Shown here: positions 1-7,721 of the stretch, piece after piece
How the letters are laid out: the number at the start of each line of letters is the position of its first letter
Position numbering within the stretch: the stretch's first letter is position 1
NCBI GenBank assembly: GCA_015491995.1
Contig: WGFY01000062.1
Location: 1-39,703 of the forward strand
Source: Mesoaciditoga sp.
GTDB taxonomy: Bacteria > Thermotogota > Thermotogae > Mesoaciditogales > Mesoaciditogaceae
Direction: 5' to 3'
DNA length: 39,703 bases
The notes under the pieces: model-generated
Seen by the model: only the letters and a program-made list of their open reading frames with translations
Told to the model about the DNA's origin: nothing
Databases searched by the model: none
Program-made: the position numbers and the translations under genes

Positions 1-1228
1 CCACGGCGGCAAGTGCGTATATTTCCAACATGTGGGCTAAACTTCCAAAAGGCATAAAAAACGCCAAAGAAATTAGAGCAAATTCAAGTGGGATTTCAAA
101 TGCTGAAATTCTCCATTTCAGATCTTTTTCAAACATTTTTACGATGTAAACAGATGTCAAAAATACCATCAACATGGAAAAATATAGAAAGTTTTTACCG
201 AGAGGTATTTTCGCGTAATATCCAGCAAATGGAAAAACCCCAATCAAGGAAAGAGATCCAATAGTGGCGGAGATCTTACCGTTTTTTGAGAAAAGTAGCG
301 CCTTTGCGCTGGAGTGCGAAAAGGCGTAAATTGCGCCTATCAAAGGTGAAATACCCAGAGCCATGAAAGCGATTCCCATTTGTGAAAACGTGGAAAACGC
401 CAAGACCCTTTTGACTTTTTTCTCTGAAATTGCGTATACAGCCCCTCCAAACGCTGAAATCACTCCGACTGCCAAAACGAATACTCTCAATCGGTGAGAC
501 AAAAGTGGATAAATCCTTATGATTCCAAACAGGCCAGCGTTCACGACCGCACCTGATAAGATCATAGAAACCGACGTTTCGGATTTGGAGTACACATCTA
601 TCACCCAAGCGCTTAAGCCAAAAGCTCCGGATTTTACCATTAGTGCACTTAAGATGAAAATCAAACCGAATTCCGGAACTTTTTCCGTTCTCAAAGCACC
701 AATTGACAGCACTCCAACATTTGAATATACGATGATCACCCCGAAAAGGTAAAGATTAAGCGCAATCGAGCTTAAAAACATGTACTTCAACGCCGCCCAA
801 ATTCTGGAAGGGTTTTTTCCATGGCCCGCCAACAAAAATGATATTAAAGATGCGAGCTCGATGGTGACGTAGATGTTGAAAAGATCGTTTGATATGAAGA
901 GTGCGAACAACGAAGCAAAAAGATAGTCGATCAATGACTCAACAGTTGATTCCCACTTTTCGAATCTGACTTTTACGGATGCCCAAACGATCAAAAGTGA
1001 AAGTATGAACCAAAAAGATGCCGTGTCGTATTTAATCTCGACTCCAATTGCCGAGCTCCATCCTCCGACCACAAAAATTATGGGGTGTTGTTGAACGAGA
1101 ACAAGTGTCGTTGCAACTGTAATGAACAGCAGTTCGACCAAATTCATCCAACGCTTCTTCACGAAAATTCTCAGCGTTCCAAAAATCACGGCGATGAGTA
1201 TGGGGGAGAGAATTAGATCAGCGCTCAT
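1..1228 (-). CDS. mnhD: Mrp/Mnh-type antiporter subunit D (NuoL/M/N-like), partial
   Basis: Proton-pumping antiporter-like membrane subunit of a cation/proton antiporter (MrpD/MbhH family). The gene runs off the left edge, so only about 409 N-terminal residues are present. It opens with ATG at 1228, overlapping the end of the subunit C gene by 11 bases. Many hydrophobic helices are visible. The conserved glutamate of the family sits in NLFNIYVTIE (E124) and a membrane lysine in LMVKSG (K199). The region SGAVVNAG near residue 230 has Asn where many antiporter-like subunits have Lys (T-K-x-G). Inferred role: ion translocation coupled to proton movement, as last visible gene of the E-F-G-MbhD-B-C-D operon. 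The rest of the cluster lies outside the window, so whether this is a free Mrp antiporter or part of an Mbh/Mbx/Mbs-type complex cannot be decided here. Confidence 0.88.
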   Translation of the reverse strand, partial: MSADLILSPILIAVIFGTLRIFVKKRWMNLVELLFITVATTLVLVQQHPIIFVVGGWSSAIGVEIKYDTASFWFILSLLIVWASVKVRFEKWESTVESLIDYLFASLFALFISNDLFNIYVTIELASLISFLLAGHGKNPSRIWAALKYMFLSSIALNLYLFGVIIVYSNVGVLSIGALRTEKVPEFGLIFILSALMVKSGAFGLSAWVIDVYSKSETSVSMILSGAVVNAGLFGIIRIYPLLSHRLRVFVLAVGVISAFGGAVYAISEKKVKRVLAFSTFSQMGIAFMALGISPLIGAIYAFSHSSAKALLFSKNGKISATIGSLSLIGVFPFAGYYAKIPLGKNFLYFSMLMVFLTSVYIVKMFEKDLKWRISAFEIPLEFALISLAFFMPFGSLAHMLEIYALAAV

Positions 1229-1559
1229 CTTTTTTGATCCTTTTAATCAATTTGATGACATCGGTTGTGTGATAAACATTTGAGAGGTAAATGACGAACA
1301 CAAGTGAAAGAGCCAACACGGCGAATCCGACGACAATGGATGTGATGATCATGGCTTGGGGAAGCGGATCTACCCTTTCTATCGGTAAAGTGAGTAGGGG
1401 AGGCAAGGGACCCGTGTATCCTACCAACACAAAGGACAAAGTTACAGCGGTTTCCAACACACCAAGCCCAATGAGCTTAACGAGCAAATCCCTTTTAACG
1501 AGCACTATCACGATGCCGATGGCCATCACCATCAAGGATAAAAGAAGATTGAGATTCAT
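1218..1559 (-). CDS. mnhC: Mrp/Mnh antiporter subunit C (NuoK-like)
   Basis: A 113-residue protein with three hydrophobic helices, matching the length and pattern of MrpC/MnhC/MbhG, the NuoK homologue of the antiporter. An upstream in-frame start at 1604 would give 15 extra polar residues inside the preceding gene; ATG at 1559 is preferred because it shares one base with the stop of the subunit B gene (TGATG) and gives the family's usual N-terminus MNLNLLLSL. The hydrophilic tail is Lys/Arg-rich (KLIKRIKKDER). It is translationally coupled to its neighbours on both sides. Confidence 0.88.
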   Translation of the reverse strand: MNLNLLLSLMVMAIGIVIVLVKRDLLVKLIGLGVLETAVTLSFVLVGYTGPLPPLLTLPIERVDPLPQAMIITSIVVGFAVLALSLVFVIYLSNVYHTTDVIKLIKRIKKDER

Positions 1560-2242
1560 CAAACGCTCTCCTTCCGTTTGGAAAATTCGTAGAAGATCGC
1601 CCATCCTCCGACGAAAACTTTGAAACCAATTGAACTGTTCAAGAGCAAAGCACCTCTACCACTGAAAAGTTGTCCCACTTTACCGACTCGAAATCCGGGT
1701 GAAAAAAATCCACCATTTACATTGGCAAAGATCGCGTAAGCCACCACGACGAAAAGAACGAGGTTTTCGATCCATTCTAATTCAAATTGCTCCGTTATTG
1801 CGTGAATTTTTTCGGTTCCCAAGGCCATTGTAAGAACTATTATCCCGCTTGCGCTTATCGCGCCTCCACTGAATGCACCGCCCGGTTGCAAGTGCCCCGT
1901 TATCGCGGTGTATATTCCCCAAACGAGTGTTAAAAAGCCCAACAAGATCAATTCAAATCGAATAAGTGGCGACTTGTCAACGGAGATGCTCCCGCTTTCT
2001 TTCACCCTTTTTGAATAGAAAGAAACACCTGTTATCGCAACGGAGAATATCAAAACCTCAAAAAGCGTGTCGTACAACCTAAAATCCAAATAAATGGCAC
2101 TGACGATGTTCGCGCTGCCATCGTAAAGTTCCGTCGCGAGTGGATAGTGATTCGCGTTATGAGGTGTGAATTTCGTGAAAGATGCGACTGTTAAAATGAT
2201 CGCGAGTGATACGATCGTCGCGATTATGGATACTTTTCTCAT
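1559..2242 (-). CDS. mnhB: Mrp/Mnh antiporter subunit B with MbhE-like N-terminus
   Basis: A 227-residue membrane protein. The C-terminal two thirds match MnhB/MrpB: the signature TGHLQPGGAFSGG corresponds to the G-H-x-x-P-G-G-G-F-x-G-G motif of the family. The first ~80 residues contain IYLDFRLYDTLFE, which resembles the end of MrpA (the MbhE segment, DFRGFDTLGE). The protein therefore appears to carry MbhE and MbhF in one chain; this is inferred from motif similarity only. It starts 4 bases inside the end of the upstream MbhD-like gene and ends in a TGATG junction with subunit C. Confidence 0.85.
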   Translation of the reverse strand: MRKVSIIATIVSLAIILTVASFTKFTPHNANHYPLATELYDGSANIVSAIYLDFRLYDTLFEVLIFSVAITGVSFYSKRVKESGSISVDKSPLIRFELILLGFLTLVWGIYTAITGHLQPGGAFSGGAISASGIIVLTMALGTEKIHAITEQFELEWIENLVLFVVVAYAIFANVNGGFFSPGFRVGKVGQLFSGRGALLLNSSIGFKVFVGGWAIFYEFSKRKESV

Positions 2243-2997
2243 CTTATATGCCTTTCCACCATTTCTTGAAGATTTCCGCTTTCTTTCATGTTTTTCAAGT
2301 GCTCGTTAAAAGAGTTAAGAAGTTCGGGTTCATCGTTGATAACGGCGAAAGAATAGAAAAATCCTTTCTCTTCGTGTTCAGGAATTGGGACGTTATGACC
2401 TTCTAAAGATGAATGCAAATACCTGGCGAGATCGACTTTGAAGTGCTTTATCTTTCCACTCTTAAAGGCTTCCAACGCCTCTAAAAAAGTGTTAAAGCCA
2501 CCTAAAAACGAGGAATTTTCATCATCGTTTTTGAAGTAAAGTATTTTAGTTTCGAGAAATCCATCGGTCATTTTCACTTGATCACTTTTATTTGTATTTA
2601 TGAAAGCGGCAGCCACCATTTCCGTTTTTCCATCTTTGAGCATTTTCAAAGCCTCGTTTGGAGTTGATTCTATGACTTTCAACTCCAGATCGTGCGCTTT
2701 GCAGTATGAGCCTAAAATTTCAATCTCCAACTCATCGATCGATCGATCGATCTTCACCATCGTGACCCATAATTTCCCCCTGTGTTGAAGGACGACCATG
2801 TACAAAAAAACCGAAAACACCAACCCTATTGAAGCCTCCGCCAACGCCACATCAGGCGCGGCGTAGAGCGAAAAAATTACAACGGCTATAGCCGAAATGG
2901 CACCATACGTTAAAATTATAGATACACGTTCTTTTACGAGCAAAATTGATGTTGAAAGCCCTATGATCACAAAGATCAATATTTCGGCGAGTGCCAT
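2239..2997 (-). CDS. MbhD-like (DUF4040) subunit fused to a solute-binding-protein domain
   Basis: A 252-residue protein with two unrelated parts. Residues 1 to about 78 hold three membrane helices with the APDVALAEASIG motif of the MbhD/MrpA-C family (DUF4040). Residues from about 84 to 252 read like a family-3 extracellular solute-binding domain: ELKVIESTPNEALKMLKDGK followed by a K-M-T-D-G-F segment, and near the end FAVINDEPELLNSFNEHL, as in amino-acid binding proteins. There is no signal peptide between them. Positive residues before and after helix 3 (QHRGKLWVTMVK) suggest by the positive-inside rule that the binding domain faces the cytoplasm; this is inference. The linker at residues 82-88 is encoded by a GATC tetranucleotide repeat. 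The gene occupies the place of mbhD in an Mrp/Mbh-like operon and overlaps subunit G by 22 bases. Confidence 0.8.
   Translation of the reverse strand: MALAEILIFVIIGLSTSILLVKERVSIILTYGAISAIAVVIFSLYAAPDVALAEASIGLVFSVFLYMVVLQHRGKLWVTMVKIDRSIDELEIEILGSYCKAHDLELKVIESTPNEALKMLKDGKTEMVAAAFINTNKSDQVKMTDGFLETKILYFKNDDENSSFLGGFNTFLEALEAFKSGKIKHFKVDLARYLHSSLEGHNVPIPEHEEKGFFYSFAVINDEPELLNSFNEHLKNMKESGNLQEMVERHIR
2734..2752. repeat. GATC tetranucleotide tandem repeat (4.75 units) at a domain junction
   Basis: Nineteen bases of uninterrupted ATCG/GATC repeat lie in the coding sequence of the MbhD-like/solute-binding fusion, encoding K-I-D-R-S-I-D exactly between the membrane part and the soluble part. Reading the minus strand, adding one unit brings a TGA into frame directly after the repeat, and losing one unit reaches a TAG about six codons after it. 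Both changes would leave a free-standing MbhD-size protein of about 90 residues. Confidence 0.9.
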
Positions 2998-3278
2998 CTC
3001 TTTTCCTCCACGTTGATTTTTGCCTTGACTGCGCCACGGGCTAAAAGATGTGTGATCGCTGGACCTTGAACGAGAATGAGAGTTCCAAGGAGAAGATAAA
3101 CAAGATGATGTGGCGAGAAAAACGCAAAAGTCAGAAGCAAAGTCGCTCCGCCAATTGTGTCTGAAATTCCAACGAAGTGAAGTCGGACATAGTAATTTTT
3201 TAGGAAAACGCCACCAATCGTTCCAATAACGATTAAAAAGAGAGAAAGGTAAATTAAGATATTTTGGATGACATCCAT
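2976..3278 (-). CDS. mnhG: Mrp/Mnh antiporter subunit G
   Basis: A 100-residue protein with three membrane helices; RLHFVGISDTIGG corresponds to the conserved R-x-H-x-x-x-x-x-D-T-x-G-x motif of MnhG/PhaG. ATG at 3278 is chosen over longer in-frame openings because GGAGGAGTGAGGAG stands directly upstream and because it gives the family's normal length. It starts just after subunit F ends (8-base gap) and its end overlaps the MbhD-like fusion gene. Confidence 0.9.
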   Translation of the reverse strand: MDVIQNILIYLSLFLIVIGTIGGVFLKNYYVRLHFVGISDTIGGATLLLTFAFFSPHHLVYLLLGTLILVQGPAITHLLARGAVKAKINVEEKRWHSPKY

Positions 3279-3286
3279 TTTACTCC

Positions 3287-3517
3287 TCACTCCTCCAAAA
3301 AATGGGACAAAACCGCTACAGTCCCAAGTGACAACAAGATCATGATAATCGCAACGTAGATCAAGTAATCCATGTGCTCTGTCCATCCCAAAATGGAAAG
3401 AAATATCGCGGATTTTGTCACAGAAGACGAAAGTCCAACAACGCGATCCCACACAGTGGGCCCTTTGATCAACCTGTAAATTGGTAAAATGGCAACGGCA
3501 AGAAGTAAAAATTCCAT
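3287..3517 (-). CDS. mnhF: Mrp/Mnh antiporter subunit F
   Basis: A 76-residue protein with three helices. YRLIKGPTVWDRVVGL matches the R-x-x-x-G-P-x-x-x-D-R-x-x-x motif that defines MnhF/PhaF. Length is normal for the family. It follows subunit E by 7 bases and precedes subunit G by 8. Confidence 0.92.
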   Translation of the reverse strand: MEFLLLAVAILPIYRLIKGPTVWDRVVGLSSSVTKSAIFLSILGWTEHMDYLIYVAIIMILLSLGTVAVLSHFLEE

Positions 3518-3524
3518 TTACACT

Positions 3525-3746
3525 TTACCTCCACTTCATCTTGTGGACGTGCATGAAGGACGAATCCGTATCGAAAACTATCGAGTTTGGTATCAAAGTT
3601 GTGAGCCATGTATCAACGCCAACATGAGATGATTCCACATGCTGTATCTCTATGGAGTAGCGACCAGTCAAAAAGGCGACACACAAGACAATTGCGCTGG
3701 CGTACACTTGAAAGATGTATTTTAGAAACCTCCATAAGATTTTCAC
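3525..3746 (-). CDS. mnhE: Mrp/Mnh antiporter subunit E (short, MbhA-like)
   Basis: A short membrane protein (73 residues) with a helix near the N-terminus and the C-terminal family region TLIPNSIVFDTDSSFMHVHKM, split here as TLIPNSIVFD and MHVHKM, which matches the T-P-x-T-x-x-x-D / L-x-V-H pattern of MnhE. It is half the length of typical MnhE (~160 residues) and closer to the short MbhA type. The start is a choice: GTG at 3746 forms a GTGA overlap with the stop of the upstream gene; a GTG at 3782 would add 12 residues but its possible ribosome site is too close. First antiporter gene of the operon. Confidence 0.78.
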   Translation of the reverse strand: MKILWRFLKYIFQVYASAIVLCVAFLTGRYSIEIQHVESSHVGVDTWLTTLIPNSIVFDTDSSFMHVHKMKWR

Positions 3747-6130
3747 CCGATGAACCCTTCGCTCTTCCAATACGTCCACCACTCCTGCTTTATGAATTCC
3801 TCCATGAACGGTCTTATCGCCGATTCGGAAATCTTTGCATTTTGTCCCACGGTGAGGTAAAGCTCGTTGGCCCTACCGTGCGAGAATTTCCATACTCTTC
3901 TTACAAGAGGCCCTAACATGGTGTTCACCGGATGGATAATCTTTGTCCCGTTTGTGTTGATGTTAGTCCATCCGACAGGTGTGTTGAGGGACTTGGAAAT
4001 TTTCATGAAGATGTCGTAGGTGAAAAGCACACCTTCAAATCGCTTTTTGTAAATATCAAAATGTTTTTGAAGCTTTTCGTACATCTCCAATTTCTTAAGA
4101 ATGTCAAAATACGCCTGCCAAAAAGGATTTTCCAGATCGTAGTTCGCACCCGGCGCGTTGAGGAAATCCTCTATGACTCCGTACAAAGCTGCCTCCGCTT
4201 GCTTGAAACTCAAGAGCGCTTGTTTGGAATTTTTACTTTCAAGATTCATATTCCCCAAAGTGTTGAGAATCGTGAAGAGTGACCGCCGTGCCATTATAGA
4301 AGTTGGGTTCATCTTCAACGCGGATTTTGTCAATGCCCAAGATTCATTTCCATATGTTTTGTCTTTTGTAGACGCGAAAGCAACCGAATACACCATCGCC
4401 ATCGTGGAAAAGGGGACGTCTGGCGCTTCTGCCGTTTTGATTATGAAATTCTTCGACGCGTTGAACCATATTCTAAAAGTGTGAAGATCCTCCAATTGAA
4501 GCTTTCCAGTTGATGATAAGGTTTCCAAAATGCCGGCCGATGCCGTAAAAACCCTTTGTTCGAATGGGGCGGCTTTGAGCGCGGAAAGCGTGGAATCGAG
4601 TGTAACTTTGATATCGCCTTGGGTTTGCGTGGACATGGCAAGCTGAATGTATCTCATGGCCGTGTTGATCTTTGAAGAGAAGTAAAGATCTATCGCGTAT
4701 ATTCCTGTGAGCACGAATAAAACGTATCCAAGCCATGGATGAAATACAAATCCAGTCCCTGACGAAACCGAGACGATGAGCATCAAAGTCAAGTAATTTA
4801 TCTGCAGTGGGAAAGAAAAAATTAGGTCCATCGAATATCCAACTACGGCTATCGCTACCCAAGCCATGCCGTTTGCAATGGACATGTACATTGTCAAAGT
4901 TATCAACGAAAGATAGAAAATGAGGTGAGTTACGCCGCCTTCGATTAAAAGATCCAAATAATGGTTATGAATTCTGTCGATAACCTGGGTCATGAAATAA
5001 CTCGCCGATTTTCGAGAGAATCTGCTTCGCATCGCGCGCGCTATGTTGGAGATCCCATACCCCAAAAAAGGATGAGCTTTAAAAGCTTTTATCGCCTCTT
5101 TCCATATAAAAGCCCTGTTGACAGCAGATGATTCTGGTTTTGATTCAGACACATTTCCGTTTGCCGTTTTGTTTGAGATCTTTCTCTTTGTGAAAGAGAA
5201 AGCGGTTTTAAGCTTATCTTTCATAATTTTTCCTTGTGGCGTCATGAGATAGAGAATTGGTGGAAGTATCACGACAACCAACGATGTTAAAATCATGTAC
5301 AAAGGCGCTGGAGTGAAGAATATGTAAATGATTTCGAGTAACGAAACAACACCACTGGCAAGATAAGAGCCACGACCGTGGGATAAGATCAATCCCCAAC
5401 TTATCGCAAGGTAGGAAATGATAAAAAGAATGAATTCATAGTTGGTCTTGTAAAGCACAAATGTCAACGGTAAAGAGGTTACAAGAAAATTCGCAACTGG
5501 AATTGGATTCGAAATCGTTCCAGTGTAGCGTCTAAAGCCAATTGATTTCAAATAAGAGAAAGGATATTTTATGTGTTTTTCCTCATCTAAAAATTGTAAA
5601 GTTAAAACCGCGTCTTCGATGATCGCGGCGATGATCAAAATAGAAAAGAAAATCCCCTGCCCAAAGTTTTGAAAGACTTGCCATCCGGCAAAAAGCATTA
5701 CGGGAATCGTGAAGCGGTACATCATACCCATCTGGCGTTCAATTCCACCAAAATAAGAAAAAATGCGGGACTCGCTCGTTACGAAGTGAAAGAGAACACT
5801 TGACCACCATAAGAGCAACACGGCTAAGATGACAATCTTTGGAACGGCAAATGGAAAAGAGAAGGCAATTCGCGCGGAAAGTACGGAAAGCGCTATGGAA
5901 AAACCGTTTGCAAAAACGGTGTGCGTCATGGCAAAAGGCATCCATGCCAGTGGATCCGTTACAAAGGTTATGTGAAAGAACGCCAGGGCAAACAGCATCA
6001 ATTCATATGTTAAGAGCACGTTTTTTGGGATTAAAACGGCGAAAAGAGTTAAGATTCCGAAGAAAAGAATGGAAAATACAGAATACTTCAAATCGGATTC
6101 GATGTAAAACTGCCTGAGGCTTAAATGCAC
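3743..6130 (-). CDS. O-antigen ligase/polymerase-like membrane protein (Wzy_C) with C-terminal helical-repeat region
   Basis: A 795-residue protein. The first ~480 residues are a polytopic membrane domain of about 12 helices with the hallmarks of the O-antigen ligase/PglL superfamily: SHGRGSYLASG in the middle and the loop HNHYLDLLIEGG (about residues 388-399) with the conserved histidine. The last ~300 residues are soluble and alpha-helical, TPR-like. Likely role: transfer or polymerisation of lipid-linked glycans at the outer face of the membrane; acceptor unknown (cell-surface polysaccharide, or glycoprotein such as the adjacent flagellin). An ATG at 6157 lies inside a palindromic repeat and has no ribosome site, whereas GTG at 6130 has GGGAG at proper distance, so 6130 is chosen. 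It is coupled to the antiporter genes by a 4-base overlap, an unexplained pairing. Confidence 0.78.
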   Translation of the reverse strand: MHLSLRQFYIESDLKYSVFSILFFGILTLFAVLIPKNVLLTYELMLFALAFFHITFVTDPLAWMPFAMTHTVFANGFSIALSVLSARIAFSFPFAVPKIVILAVLLLWWSSVLFHFVTSESRIFSYFGGIERQMGMMYRFTIPVMLFAGWQVFQNFGQGIFFSILIIAAIIEDAVLTLQFLDEEKHIKYPFSYLKSIGFRRYTGTISNPIPVANFLVTSLPLTFVLYKTNYEFILFIISYLAISWGLILSHGRGSYLASGVVSLLEIIYIFFTPAPLYMILTSLVVVILPPILYLMTPQGKIMKDKLKTAFSFTKRKISNKTANGNVSESKPESSAVNRAFIWKEAIKAFKAHPFLGYGISNIARAMRSRFSRKSASYFMTQVIDRIHNHYLDLLIEGGVTHLIFYLSLITLTMYMSIANGMAWVAIAVVGYSMDLIFSFPLQINYLTLMLIVSVSSGTGFVFHPWLGYVLFVLTGIYAIDLYFSSKINTAMRYIQLAMSTQTQGDIKVTLDSTLSALKAAPFEQRVFTASAGILETLSSTGKLQLEDLHTFRIWFNASKNFIIKTAEAPDVPFSTMAMVYSVAFASTKDKTYGNESWALTKSALKMNPTSIMARRSLFTILNTLGNMNLESKNSKQALLSFKQAEAALYGVIEDFLNAPGANYDLENPFWQAYFDILKKLEMYEKLQKHFDIYKKRFEGVLFTYDIFMKISKSLNTPVGWTNINTNGTKIIHPVNTMLGPLVRRVWKFSHGRANELYLTVGQNAKISESAIRPFMEEFIKQEWWTYWKSEGFIG

Positions 6131-6151
6131 TTTTTCACTCCCTTTTTCATT

Positions 6152-6239
6152 TGTCATTCTGAACCGACTGAAAGTCGTCCCGAGCTCGACTCAGGATCCT
6201 TTAATAAGGATGAGATTGCGGGTCAAGCCCGCAATGACA
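6152..6239. repeat. REP/MITE-like palindromic element
   Basis: An 88-base element bounded by a 7-base inverted repeat, TGTCATT and AATGACA. Inside are several hairpins: ATTGCGGG-TCAAG-CCCGCAAT (6215-6235), CGACT-GAA-AGTCG (about 6165-6177), an ATCCT/AGGAT pair, and GAGCTC. This architecture is that of dispersed intergenic palindromes found in many bacterial genomes. The right part overlaps the upstream end of the ligase reading frame. Only one copy is present in this window. Confidence 0.7.
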
Positions 6240-6294
6240 TCAAAGGCTCTATTTCGCTATGACAATGCATCCGCTTTTGTACATTTTACCATAG

Positions 6295-6324
6295 AAAAAG
6301 GCACGGGATTGTCCGTGCCTTTTT
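6295..6324 (-). terminator. Rho-independent terminator of the flagellin gene
   Basis: Perfect 12-base arms AAAAAGGCACGG / CCGTGCCTTTTT around a 6-base loop, directly after the flagellin stop codon (gap 17 bases). The A/T-flanked stem could work on both strands. Confidence 0.9.
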
Positions 6325-6341
6325 CATTAAAGCAATGTGGA

Positions 6342-7619
6342 TTATCTGAACAGCCTGAGAACTTGCTGTGGGTTTGAATTTGCCTGTGCGAGCATGGCCA
6401 TGGAAGATTGAAGCAATATCTGCTGTTTGGAGAATGTCATCATTTCTTTCGCCATGTCCACGTCTTTTATCGTCGATTGTGCAGATGTCAAGTTCGTCGA
6501 TGCCGTTTGTAAATTCTGTGTGATGTGGGTTAATCTGTTTTGAACGGCACCTAATTTTGCCGATTCAGTTGAAACCACCTGTATCGCGTTGTCAATGAGA
6601 GAGATGGAGGATTGTGCCCCTTGCTTGGTCGTCATGTTTATCGCAGAATAGAAACCATTTCCGATATCTGTGGCAGAATTCTTAGTGCCCGATGTCGTTT
6701 CAAGGCCAAGTGCTTGAGCTCCCATGTCGTTGATTCCAAGTTGGATCGTCTGCGATTGGTTCGCTCCAACTTGGAAGGTCATGTCGTTGTTGTCTCCAAC
6801 TTTATTACCAGTGGCCTTATCAAGTCTGACCGCTCCGGTATCAACAACTTGATATGCTGATGCCGAACTGCTTGTGTAAAGTGTAGGCGTACCAGTTGTT
6901 GTTAGATTCTTTAAATCGACAGTTATCGAAGAGCCACCATTTGCTGAACCGCCACTGACGTTTACCGTAAGTTTATTTGAAGTTATTGATGCACTTTGAG
7001 TTGTGCTGGAAGTTCCTGTATTTATGAGATTTCCATTATAGTAAACTTGAACTGCGTTTGGTGCGCTGGCGGTACCCGTTTCTATCGTATTGATAGTAAG
7101 AGTTGTGGTGTTTTCTATCTTACTTCCGGAAATACTTACACCTGTAATGGTGTTAGACGGATTTACCAGTGTCGCACTACCGGATGCACCAGTGGAATTC
7201 AAATTACCATTAAGCAAAACTTGAGTGTTGAACTGAGTGGTATTTCGAATTTGATCGATTTGACTTGTAAGCTGATTGACTTCTTTTTGAATCTGCTGCC
7301 TGTCTGATTGGGTGTTGGTATCGTTCGACGCTTCAACGCCTAGTTCTCTCATTCTTTGCAAGATCGATTGGGTTTGATTCAGTGCACCTGATGCGGTTTG
7401 AATAGCGGATATCGCGTTTTGTGAGTTTTGTATTGCCGTGTTCAATCCATTGACTTGACCCATCATCTTTTCTACTATCGCGTACCCGGCAGCATCGTCC
7501 GCCGCGCTGTTGATACGATGACCTGTCGATAGTCTTTGAATAGATGTCTGCATTTCACGTTGTGTGTTTTTCACACTCATCCAAGCTTGTAAGGCCGGTA
7601 TGTTGTGATCAATTCTCAT
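6342..7619 (-). CDS. fliC: Flagellin
   Basis: Structural protein of the flagellar filament, 425 residues. The N-terminal D0/D1 part (about 1-140) has the typical QRLSTGHRINSAADDAAGYAI motif region, here with RLSTGHRINSAADDAAG. The C-terminal part (about 330-425) ends in NPQQVLRLFR, the classical flagellin end that packs against the N-terminus. Between them is a Ser/Thr/Asn/Gly-rich variable domain, which would be surface exposed. No signal peptide, as expected for type III export. GGAGGTG lies before the ATG. The gene is monocistronic: FliA promoter upstream and a strong terminator downstream. Confidence 0.97.
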   Translation of the reverse strand: MRIDHNIPALQAWMSVKNTQREMQTSIQRLSTGHRINSAADDAAGYAIVEKMMGQVNGLNTAIQNSQNAISAIQTASGALNQTQSILQRMRELGVEASNDTNTQSDRQQIQKEVNQLTSQIDQIRNTTQFNTQVLLNGNLNSTGASGSATLVNPSNTITGVSISGSKIENTTTLTINTIETGTASAPNAVQVYYNGNLINTGTSSTTQSASITSNKLTVNVSGGSANGGSSITVDLKNLTTTGTPTLYTSSSASAYQVVDTGAVRLDKATGNKVGDNNDMTFQVGANQSQTIQLGINDMGAQALGLETTSGTKNSATDIGNGFYSAINMTTKQGAQSSISLIDNAIQVVSTESAKLGAVQNRLTHITQNLQTASTNLTSAQSTIKDVDMAKEMMTFSKQQILLQSSMAMLAQANSNPQQVLRLFR

Positions 7620-7694
7620 AAATTTTCACCTCCATGTGAATTTTGTCTTCCTTGTGGTTTCTTGAAAAAGGTTCCGGAACCCTTCCATGAATGA

Positions 7695-7721
7695 TTATCG
7701 TCACGTTTTTTAAAAACTTTA
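7695..7721 (-). promoter_or_regulatory. FliA (sigma-28) flagellar promoter
   Basis: On the minus strand the sequence reads TAAAGTTT, an 11-base spacer, then GACGATAA. This matches the sigma-28 consensus TAAAGTTT-N11-GCCGATAA at 15 of 16 positions with the exact spacing. It lies about 75 bases before the flagellin ATG. Confidence 0.93.

Noticed and set aside
519-752. Open frame on the plus strand
   Set aside because: Lies antisense to the well supported antiporter subunit D and has no protein-like composition or ribosome site.
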